From positions 558,001 to 622,000 of the forward strand of contig NZ_VOIW01000004.1 in the NCBI RefSeq assembly GCF_009659625.1: a DNA stretch of 64,000 bases. The letters run 5' to 3'. Within the stretch, counting starts at the first letter, position 1. Every line of letters begins with the position of its first letter. The position numbers were made by a program, and so were the translations under genes. Shown in pieces: positions 57,462 through 64,000 of the stretch. The notes beneath the pieces were generated by a model. It had not been told where the DNA came from, did no database searches, and saw nothing but the letters and a program-made list of their open reading frames with translations. The stretch comes from Pseudomonas haemolytica. GTDB taxonomy: Bacteria > Pseudomonadota > Gammaproteobacteria > Pseudomonadales > Pseudomonadaceae.

Positions 57462-59915
57462 TTACCAATCGTAGGTCAGGCTCGACACCACCGTACGCCC
57501 TTCGCCGTAGTAGCAGTCCAAGTCACTGGTGCACTGCGAGACGTAGGTCTTGTTGGTGAGGTTCTGTACGTTCATCGCCAGTTTCACGCCCTTGAGCTTG
57601 AGCGGCGAGGTGCTCAGGTCGTAGCTGAGGCTCGCATCGTAGACGCTGTAGGACGGCACGCTGAAGGCGCCCTCGTAGTAGTCGCCCAGGCTTTGGCGGG
57701 CATAGCGCACGCCTAGGCCCGCGCCAAGGCCGGCCAGCGGGGTGTCGCCGAGCACGGTGTAGTTGACCCACATCGAGGCGGTGAGTGGCGAAATACCGGC
57801 CGGGTGGCGACCCTGGCGGCCGTCGTTGTCCTTGGTGTATTTGATGTCGTTGCGCGCAGCCGAGGCGATGATTTCCCAGGCGTCACTCAGAACGGCCTTG
57901 GCTTCCAGTTCAACACCCCGCGAGCGCATGGCGCCGCTTTGGGTGCTGAAGGTGGTGTCCACCGGGTTGGTGGTCAGCACATTGTCCTGGTCCAGTTGGT
58001 ACACCGAGGCTTGGATAAAACTCTTTTGGCCTGGCGGCTGGTACTTCACGCCGACTTCGTATTGTTTGCCGGTGGACGGTTCGAACGGTTTTCGGTTCGA
58101 GTCGGTGCCGGCCAGCGGCAGGAAGGATTCCGAGTAGCTGACAAAGGGCGCCACGCCGTTATCGAATAGATACACCAGACCCGCACGGCCGGTGAACGCC
58201 TGGTCTTTGCTGGCAAAGCGGGTATCGGCCAACGGCTCCTTGTTCACCACATTGGCCCAGTCATAGCGCCCACCGAGCACCAGCGCCCATTTATCCAGCT
58301 TGATCTGGTCCTGCATGTACAGGCCGGTCTGAGTAACGGTGCGGTCCCAGCGATAGGGTTGGCCGAAGTTCATGCGCTGGCCGTAGACCGGCTTGAACAG
58401 GTCGATGATCGGCGGGTTGCGGTCATACAGGCCATGAAACTGCGAGTTGGAATGGTAGTAGTCCAAGCCAACGATGACGGTGTGGGACAACGCGCCCGTG
58501 TCGAATTCGGCCTGGGCAATGCTGTCGACGCCGAACACCTTGTTGGTCTGCGACCAGTCCACGCCGAAACGTTGCAGGTAGCGCTGGTCTTGCACGCCGG
58601 TGGCCGGGTTGGCGACGAAGCGGTAACCGTGCAGCGGCGCGGTGTAGCGATCGTCTACCTCGGCGTAGCGGGCGTTTTGCTTGAGGGTCCAGATGTCGTT
58701 GAGGCGATGGGAAACCTCGTAGCCCAGCACGTATTGCTCGCGGTTGTACTGGTTGACGCCCGGCTCGCCGATAAATACGTCGCGCTTGATCTTGCCATTG
58801 GGGTTGTCCCACAGCGTGCCGGAGGCCGGCAAGCCTTGGGCTTCGGGTACGCCTTTGTCTTTCTGGTACTGGGCGAACAGGGTCAGGCTGGTGTCGTCAT
58901 TGGGGCGCCAGGTGAGGCTGGGGGCGATGAACTGGCGCTTGTTTTCGACATAGTTGATCTCGTCCTGCCCGTCATTGGCCAGGCCGGTCAGGCGATAGAG
59001 AAATTGCCCCTGTTCATCCAGCGGGCCACTCAGGTCGATGGCGGCGCTTTTGTGTTCGTAGGTGCCGGCCTCCAGCACCACTTGGCGTACCGGGGTTTCG
59101 CTGGGCCGCTTGCTGACCATATTGACGATGCCGCCCGGCTGGTTCTGGCCGTAAAGCACTGACGCCGGGCCCTTGAGCACTTCGATGCGCTCCAGGGAGT
59201 ACGGCTCGATCTGCAACGCGCCGCCGGTGCTGCCACCGCCGTAGGGCAAGTGCAAGCCGTCGAGGTACAGCGGCGTGGGCGAAAAACCGCGGGAGGTTGG
59301 CTCATCGAACAACTTGACCCGATCGGCGAAGCCGCCCGCGGTCATGCCGGGCGTGTAGAGCAACGCCTGGGTGACACTCTGGGCACCACGCGCCTTGATC
59401 TCGGCGGCGGTAATCACGTTGATTGTCTGGGGGATTTCCACCAGCGCCGAGTCGGTCTTGCTGCCGGATGCACTGCGCTTGGCGACAATGCCGTCCACTG
59501 GGCCCCAGGCGCTTTCCTGCTCCTGCTGGCCACTGATCTGGGTCGCCCCCAGCTGCAATGCGCCGTCGCCGGAAATGGCTTGCAATGACCAACTGCCCTG
59601 GGATTGCACCGCCGCCAGCCCGCTGCCCGCCAGCACGCGTTCCAACCCCGCGCCTATGCCGTAACGCCCTTTCAGCCCTGCGCTGCGCTTGCCTTCGGTG
59701 AGCGTCGCGTCAACCGACAAGAGGATGCCCGAGGCGCTGGCGAAACGGTTCAACGCCTGGTCGAGGCTACTCGCCGGAATGTCATAGGTGCGCAGCGCCT
59801 CGGTGCTTTCTTCGGCTTGAGCCAGGTTCGGCAGCACCGGCACGGTCGCCAGCAGGCCAGCAAACAAGCCACGACGCAGGGCGCGGGCCAAGGGTTGGAT
59901 TGGGTGGTGCGACAT
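57462..59915 (-). CDS. TonB-dependent siderophore receptor with signalling domain
   Basis: An 817-aa outer-membrane transducer. After the signal (MSHHPIQPLARALRRGLFAG ... LAQA) comes the secretin/TonB N-terminal (STN) domain (TYDIPASSLDQALNRFASASGILLSVDATL ... VLAGSGLAAVQSQGSW), which contacts FecR. The plug has IPQTINVITAAEIKARGAQ, PTSRGFSPTPLYLDGLHLPYGG and RIEVLKGPASVLYGQNQPGGIVN. The barrel ends ...GRTVVSSLTYDW with terminal Trp. This is the FpvA/FoxA/FiuA class; the ligand cannot be read from sequence. It follows fecR and the sigma gene, as in cell-surface signalling systems, so siderophore binding should induce its own synthesis. Confidence 0.92.
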   Translation of the reverse strand: MSHHPIQPLARALRRGLFAGLLATVPVLPNLAQAEESTEALRTYDIPASSLDQALNRFASASGILLSVDATLTEGKRSAGLKGRYGIGAGLERVLAGSGLAAVQSQGSWSLQAISGDGALQLGATQISGQQEQESAWGPVDGIVAKRSASGSKTDSALVEIPQTINVITAAEIKARGAQSVTQALLYTPGMTAGGFADRVKLFDEPTSRGFSPTPLYLDGLHLPYGGGSTGGALQIEPYSLERIEVLKGPASVLYGQNQPGGIVNMVSKRPSETPVRQVVLEAGTYEHKSAAIDLSGPLDEQGQFLYRLTGLANDGQDEINYVENKRQFIAPSLTWRPNDDTSLTLFAQYQKDKGVPEAQGLPASGTLWDNPNGKIKRDVFIGEPGVNQYNREQYVLGYEVSHRLNDIWTLKQNARYAEVDDRYTAPLHGYRFVANPATGVQDQRYLQRFGVDWSQTNKVFGVDSIAQAEFDTGALSHTVIVGLDYYHSNSQFHGLYDRNPPIIDLFKPVYGQRMNFGQPYRWDRTVTQTGLYMQDQIKLDKWALVLGGRYDWANVVNKEPLADTRFASKDQAFTGRAGLVYLFDNGVAPFVSYSESFLPLAGTDSNRKPFEPSTGKQYEVGVKYQPPGQKSFIQASVYQLDQDNVLTTNPVDTTFSTQSGAMRSRGVELEAKAVLSDAWEIIASAARNDIKYTKDNDGRQGRHPAGISPLTASMWVNYTVLGDTPLAGLGAGLGVRYARQSLGDYYEGAFSVPSYSVYDASLSYDLSTSPLKLKGVKLAMNVQNLTNKTYVSQCTSDLDCYYGEGRTVVSSLTYDW

Positions 59916-60007
59916 TGCAGGACTCCCCGTGAGAACGCTTCTTGATTGGCTTTCAAGAGGTATCCCGCACGGCGCGCAAAAACCGACAAGCGCTGATGAT
60001 AATTTTT

Positions 60008-60958
60008 TCAGGCGCGCGCCTTGATCGTCACCCAGTAGCGCGTCACGGCCTGCACCTGCACCGGCAATGAGCGCTCCAGGGCCGCGAGAATCGCATCGGT
60101 ATCGTTGAGTGGGAACACGCCGGTCAACAACAGGCCAGCTACGGCTTGATCACAGCGCAACAAGCCCGAGCGATAGCGGCTCAGCTGCGCCACGAACTCA
60201 CCCAGCGGCTGGCGCTCGGCGACCAGGCGATGCTGGGCCCAACTGCTGGCATTGGCGCTCACCGCCGGCAGCGCAGCGCATTGGCGTGCGCTGAACCACA
60301 GGCTGTCACCGGCATTCATTTGCACCGCCGTGCCGTGCAGCGGAGTGACTCGCAGGCGGCCTTCATAGAGGTCGACACGGCTACCGTCGGGCAGTTCGCG
60401 CACGGCAAAGCGCGTGCCTAATGCCTGCACATCACCGGCAGGCGTTTCGACGATCAACGGCCGGGAGGGATCGTGGCCGCTGGTCAGCAGCACCTCGCCA
60501 CGGATCAGGCGGATACGCCGTTCGCTGGCGCTGAAACGCAGGTCTACGGCGCTGTCACTGTTGAGGTCCAACTGCGTGCCGTCGCTCAAGGTGACGTGGC
60601 GAATTTCACCCGTGGCGGTGCGGTGCTCGGCGAAGGCGGCCTGCCAGGGCTCGCTGCGCTGGACCAGATAGCCGCTGCCCCCAGCCACCAGCAGCAAACC
60701 AAGCAACTTCAGCGCGGCACGGCGCTGGGTGTCCGGGGCGTCGCGCAAGACTGCCCGGGCGCTGTCGGCGGGTACGCCGCCAAGGGTTTGTTGCAGTTGC
60801 TGCAAACGTTGCCAGGCACGCCGGTGTTCCGGGTCCGCCGCTTGCCATTGGGCGAACGCTCGGCGATGCTCACCTTGCAGTTCGCCGCCCCATTGCAGCA
60901 TCAGCCACTCACTGGCTTGCTCGACAATTGCCGGTGCGATGGGCGCGTCGTGTTTCAT
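60008..60958 (-). CDS. FecR-type anti-sigma / signal-transducing protein
   Basis: A 316-aa inner-membrane protein: cytoplasmic N-terminal domain (DUF4880: ASEWLMLQWGGELQGEHRRAFAQWQAADPEHRRAWQRLQQL), a membrane segment (LKLLGLLLVAGGSGYLVQ) and the FecR domain (GEIRHVTLSDGTQLDLNSDSAVDLRF ... VETPAGDVQALGTRFAVRE). The C-terminal part (LSRYRSGLLRCDQAVAGLLLTGVF) contacts the receptor STN domain. It overlaps the sigma gene end (ATGA). It holds the sigma factor inactive until the receptor signals. Confidence 0.9.
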   Translation of the reverse strand: MKHDAPIAPAIVEQASEWLMLQWGGELQGEHRRAFAQWQAADPEHRRAWQRLQQLQQTLGGVPADSARAVLRDAPDTQRRAALKLLGLLLVAGGSGYLVQRSEPWQAAFAEHRTATGEIRHVTLSDGTQLDLNSDSAVDLRFSASERRIRLIRGEVLLTSGHDPSRPLIVETPAGDVQALGTRFAVRELPDGSRVDLYEGRLRVTPLHGTAVQMNAGDSLWFSARQCAALPAVSANASSWAQHRLVAERQPLGEFVAQLSRYRSGLLRCDQAVAGLLLTGVFPLNDTDAILAALERSLPVQVQAVTRYWVTIKARA

Positions 60959-61464
60959 TCTTCGTAGACAACCTGATAACAGGCGACGATGGCCCGGGTC
61001 ATGTACTTCTGCACTGAGCTGACGGTGACGCCCAGGCGCTCGGCGATCTGCGCATAGCTCAAGCCTTCGAACTGCGACAGCAAAAACGCGCGGCGCACAT
61101 TGTCGGGCATGCGGTCGAGCATGGCGTCGATCTGCATCAGGGTTTCGAGGATCAGTGCACGGGTTTCAAGGCACGGTGACTCGGGCTCGGGCAGGTGCGC
61201 GATGCTCTCCAGGTAGGCGCGCTCGATACGCAGGCGGCGCCATTGGTCGATCACCAGATTGCGCGCGATCTGTGCCAGGTAGCTGCGGCTTTCCTTGTCG
61301 CCCGGGAAACGCCCGGACACCAGCAGGCGCAGGAAGGTGTCGTGCGCCACATCAGCGGCGTGCTCACGGTCACCCAGGCGCTTGCGCAACCAGCCTTGCA
61401 GCCAGCCGTGATGGTCGCGGTACAGGATGTGAAGCTGTTGCTGGCCGTCAGTCGCGATGCTCAT
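60955..61464 (-). CDS. FecI-type ECF sigma factor for iron uptake
   Basis: A 169-aa ECF sigma factor. ATG 61464 (MSIATDGQQQLHILYRDHHGWLQ) is used because the open frame start at 61500 lies inside the Fur box. Region 2: LGDREHAADVAHDTFLRLLVSG ... SYLAQIARNLVIDQWRR; region 4: DNVRRAFLLSQFEGLSYAQIAERLGVTVSSVQKYMTRAI. First gene of the sigma-FecR-receptor operon; it directs transcription of the receptor after iron starvation lifts Fur repression. Confidence 0.9.
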   Translation of the reverse strand: MSIATDGQQQLHILYRDHHGWLQGWLRKRLGDREHAADVAHDTFLRLLVSGRFPGDKESRSYLAQIARNLVIDQWRRLRIERAYLESIAHLPEPESPCLETRALILETLMQIDAMLDRMPDNVRRAFLLSQFEGLSYAQIAERLGVTVSSVQKYMTRAIVACYQVVYEE

Positions 61465-61485
61465 GAAAAGCTCGGTCACGTTATT

Positions 61486-61504
61486 GAGAGCAATTATCAT
61501 TACA
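61486..61504 (-). promoter_or_regulatory. Fur box upstream of the FecI-type sigma gene
   Basis: GAGAGCAATTATCATTACA matches the 19-bp Fur consensus (GATAATGATAATCATTATC) at about 12 positions, including ATCATTA. It is 22-40 bases before the start codon, the right place to block transcription when iron is plentiful. Confidence 0.7.
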
Positions 61505-61537
61505 TCTTATTTCGCGACTGACAAAAATCTTTGTTGC

Positions 61538-62983
61538 TCAGCGCCCGGCGGTCTGCAACGGATACACCGACTCCCACCCTCCTCCCAGCGCCTTGTACAA
61601 GCCGACCATGGCCAACGACACGCCGGTAGAGCTTTCCACCCACTGTTCCTGGGTCGCCAGCAACGCGCTTTGCACCGTGAGTACGTTGACGAAATCCACC
61701 ACGCCTTCGACGTACTGATGTTGCGCGGTGGTGAGGGCGATCTGGTTCTGGCGCACGGCTTCGGCGAGGCTGTCGCGGCGCAGTTGGCTGGCGTTGTAGC
61801 GGGTCAGCTGGTCGTCGATCTCATGCCAGGCACGCAACACGGTTTGCTGGTACGCCAGCGCCGCTTCCTGCTGCTGGGCTTCACGCAAATTCAACATGCC
61901 TTGCAGGCGACCGCCGTTGAAAAGTGGCAGGCTAAATTGCGGGCCGAAGGCAAAGGCGCGGGAGCCCCAGGAGCCTAAGTCCGACAGTTGCATGGCTTGG
62001 GAGCCGAGGCTGCCAGACAGTGTAATGCGCGGGTAAAAGTCGCCCTTGGCCACGCCGATAGTCGCGGTGGCGGCGTGCAGGCGGGCTTCTGCCTGACGGA
62101 TATCCGGGCGGCGTTCAGCGAGTTCCGAGGGCAGGCCGATGGCGACCTGGCGCTGGGTTTGCGGCACGGCGGCGTCCTTGGACAGCTGCGCGTGCAGGGC
62201 CTGGGGCGGCTCGCCCATCAGCAGGCTCAGGGCGTTGATCAATTGATCCTGGCGCTGCTGCAGATCTGGCAGGCGCGCTTCGATGGTCGCGACCTGGGCA
62301 GCGGCTTCGGCCACGTCCAGGTCGGTGGCCACGCCGTCGGCCAGGCGCAGTTGCGAGAGCTTGAGGCTGTGGCGGGCGACGTCGAGGTTTTGCTCGGTAA
62401 CGGCGCGGGTGTTTTGCACGCCGCGCAGTTGAATGTAGTCCTGGGCGGTCTCGGCCAGCACCGACAACAACACGGCGCGGCGGTCGTTTTCGGCGACCTC
62501 CAGGGTGGCATCGGCGGCCTCGGTTTCGCGCTTGACCCGGCCCCAGAAGTCCAGTTCCCAGGCGGCCGAGAAGCCCGCGTCCCATTGGTTGAAGGCCGAA
62601 CGGCCGTTCTCGCCGGAGGGGTCGCTCAAACCTTTGCCGCTGTTGCGCTTGCGTTGATAACCGCCACCGGCATCGACGTTGGGGTAGCGTTCGGCCGTGG
62701 TTACTTGGCGTACGGCGCGGCTTTGTTGCAGGCGGCTGCTGGCCAGTTTCAGGTCGAGGTTATCGCTGAGGGCGCGGCGCGTGAGAGACGATAGCTGCTC
62801 GTCGTGGAATACATCCCACCAGCGCTCCTGCAAGGGGTCGCTGACGGCGTGGCTGGCGGCCTGACGGCCCTGGGGTTCGCTCCACTGGCTGATGTGTGGA
62901 CCCTGTGGCCGCTGGAAATCCGGGCCGACCGTGCAGGCGCTCAGGCTGATCAGGCTCAAGGTGAGCCAGGCGACGTGTCTCAT
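61538..62983 (-). CDS. NodT-family outer-membrane efflux lipoprotein (second system)
   Basis: A 481-aa TolC-like channel lipoprotein: signal MRHVAWLTLSLISLSAC, then VGPDFQRPQ. Repeats: LSDNLDLKLASSRLQQSRAV and ERRPDIRQAEARLHAATATIGVAKGDFYPRITLSG. The C-terminus GLYKALGGGWESVYP is typical of the family. Its start overlaps the stop of the HlyD gene (ATGA). It is a paralogue of the channel at 47160-48602 and belongs to a separate pump whose inner-membrane part should lie beyond the right edge. Confidence 0.9.
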   Translation of the reverse strand: MRHVAWLTLSLISLSACTVGPDFQRPQGPHISQWSEPQGRQAASHAVSDPLQERWWDVFHDEQLSSLTRRALSDNLDLKLASSRLQQSRAVRQVTTAERYPNVDAGGGYQRKRNSGKGLSDPSGENGRSAFNQWDAGFSAAWELDFWGRVKRETEAADATLEVAENDRRAVLLSVLAETAQDYIQLRGVQNTRAVTEQNLDVARHSLKLSQLRLADGVATDLDVAEAAAQVATIEARLPDLQQRQDQLINALSLLMGEPPQALHAQLSKDAAVPQTQRQVAIGLPSELAERRPDIRQAEARLHAATATIGVAKGDFYPRITLSGSLGSQAMQLSDLGSWGSRAFAFGPQFSLPLFNGGRLQGMLNLREAQQQEAALAYQQTVLRAWHEIDDQLTRYNASQLRRDSLAEAVRQNQIALTTAQHQYVEGVVDFVNVLTVQSALLATQEQWVESSTGVSLAMVGLYKALGGGWESVYPLQTAGR

Positions 62984-64000
62984 TGCTGGGCCACCTCACG
63001 CTGTTGCGCGACCGGCCGGGTATCGACGCTGGCTTCTACCGACATGCCGACGCGCAGGCGCTCGGTCAGTGGCTGGTTCGGTTCGAGGACGATCTTCACC
63101 GGAATACGCTGCACCACCTTGGTGAAGTTGCCAGTGGCGTTGTCCGGTTTGACCGAGGCGAACGTCACACCCGTGGCCGGTGCCAGGCTCTCCAGGTGGC
63201 CGTTGAGCAACTCGCCGTCGAGGCTGTCGACACGCACCTGCACGGCTTGGCCGGCGTGCATGTGGGACAGTTGCGTCTCCTGGAAATTGGCCACCACATA
63301 AGCCTCGGCCAACGGCACGACCGCGAGGATCTTGCTGCCCGGCGTCACGTAGGCGCCGACCCTTACCGCACGCTCACCGACCATGCCATCCACCGGCGCG
63401 ACGATGCGCGTGTAGGACAGCTGATAGCTAGCCATTTCCAACGCCGCCTGGGCGCGCTTGAGCCCACCTTCGGCCGCATGACGCTGGGCGGTGAGGATTT
63501 CCACCTGCTTGCGCTCGGCGGCCAACACGGCGGTGGCGTTGGCCAGGCGCGCGGTGGCCTGGTCGATGCGGGTCTTGGCTTGCTGGGCATTCTGTACGGT
63601 GCCCGCGCCCACGCCAGCGAGGTGGTTGTAGCGGTTCAGTTCATGTTCGGCAAAGGCCATTTCGGCGCGGTCAGCCGCCACGGTGGCTTGGGCCTGGGCG
63701 ATCACCGAGCTTTGGCGCTCCAGGGTTGCGCTGGCGTTTTTCAGTTGCGCCTGGGCCACCAACGTATCGGCGTCGGCAGCCTGGGCGGCGGCGCGAAAGT
63801 CGCGGTCGTCGATCAATGCCAACAATTGGCCGGCTTTGACGCGCTGGTTGTCTTCCACCAACACTTCCTTGATGAAGCCCGCCACCCGCGGCGCGACCAG
63901 GGTGAAGTCGGCGGCGACGAAGGCGTCGTTGGTGCTCTGGTGCCTGCTGCCCAGCACGCCTGGCGCGACCAGGTAAACCAGTACGCCAACGGCAAATACA
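62980..64000 (-). CDS. HlyD/EmrA-type membrane-fusion protein, N-terminus beyond the right edge
   Basis: The frame stays open past the GTG at 63957 to the window edge (FAVGVLVYLVAPGVLGSRHQ), where a membrane helix is visible, so the first residues are missing. Lipoyl halves: AADFTLVAPRVAGFIKEVLVEDNQRVKAGQLLALID and SYTRIVAPVDGMVGERAV; a long helical hairpin between them. The motifs follow EmrA, which works with an MFS transporter (EmrB) and a TolC-like channel; the channel gene follows directly, and the transporter is expected upstream or elsewhere. Confidence 0.88.
   Translation of the reverse strand, partial: VFAVGVLVYLVAPGVLGSRHQSTNDAFVAADFTLVAPRVAGFIKEVLVEDNQRVKAGQLLALIDDRDFRAAAQAADADTLVAQAQLKNASATLERQSSVIAQAQATVAADRAEMAFAEHELNRYNHLAGVGAGTVQNAQQAKTRIDQATARLANATAVLAAERKQVEILTAQRHAAEGGLKRAQAALEMASYQLSYTRIVAPVDGMVGERAVRVGAYVTPGSKILAVVPLAEAYVVANFQETQLSHMHAGQAVQVRVDSLDGELLNGHLESLAPATGVTFASVKPDNATGNFTKVVQRIPVKIVLEPNQPLTERLRVGMSVEASVDTRPVAQQREVAQQ

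Overview
The window looks like a chromosomal segment from a fluorescent-group Pseudomonas. The evidence is the high-GC coding style, several palindromes of the GTGGGAG...CTCCCAC type typical of Pseudomonas fluorescens REP sequences, a pgaABCD operon, an ECF sigma/FecR/TonB-receptor iron system, and a very large two-partner secretion locus. No rRNA, tRNA, insertion sequence with a transposase, or CRISPR array was recognised.

Layout, left to right. (1) 1-2951: a helical, unrecognised protein running off the left edge and an HNH-nuclease-like protein, separated by about 960 bases with small repeats and palindromes; this may be the end of an accessory or defence region. (2) 3242-8642: an alpha/beta hydrolase, then a compact leftward cluster of diaminobutyrate aminotransferase, GNAT acetyltransferase, ornithine/lysine-type N-hydroxylase and LysE-type exporter, which looks like a small pathway making and exporting an N-hydroxylated diamino acid. 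(3) 8925-11769: VWA lipoprotein, ECF sigma factor and a probable anti-sigma factor. (4) 11991-14204: a secreted-type serralysin metalloprotease fused to a trypsin-like serine protease. (5) 14228-19499: a CsgG/DUF4810/DUF799 lipoprotein operon, a small membrane protein and an autotransporter.

(6) 19831-37694 is the most remarkable part. A full two-partner / contact-dependent inhibition locus (cdiB-cdiA-immunity, leftward; the CdiA tail is an AHH-type nuclease) is followed by a graveyard and storehouse of orphan modules. These are two or three immunity genes preceded by short severed toxin tails, one immunity gene broken in an 8-A run, an RNA 2-prime-phosphotransferase (kptA), a DUF6124-like gene with an elaborate structured leader, and a 985-residue orphan CdiA C-terminal copy with its own immunity gene. 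Four of the five immunity genes are followed at once by a copy of the same palindromic repeat (AAAGGGGACAGATTTATTT ... AAATAAATCTGCCCCCTTT), and two of the severed tails begin at a copy, so the repeats delimit the cassettes. The large orphan module is also flanked by two direct copies of the DUF6124 leader RNA, whose first hairpin shows a compensatory base change.

(7) 38176-44500: pgaABCD, for the poly-beta-1,6-N-acetylglucosamine biofilm polysaccharide. (8) 44804-57349: a DUF945 protein, a membrane protein, a MarR/FUSC/DUF1656/HlyD/NodT efflux operon with overlapping genes, a DUF2789 protein, a GT39 glycosyltransferase, a TPR-like exported protein and a DUF3142 protein. (9) 57462-64000: TonB-dependent siderophore receptor, FecR and FecI-type sigma factor under a Fur box, then a second NodT/HlyD efflux pair running off the right edge.

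The surface and secretion theme is strong: adhesin/toxin delivery, autotransporter, protease, exopolysaccharide, two efflux systems and iron uptake. All family names come from reading the sequence and were not checked by a database search.
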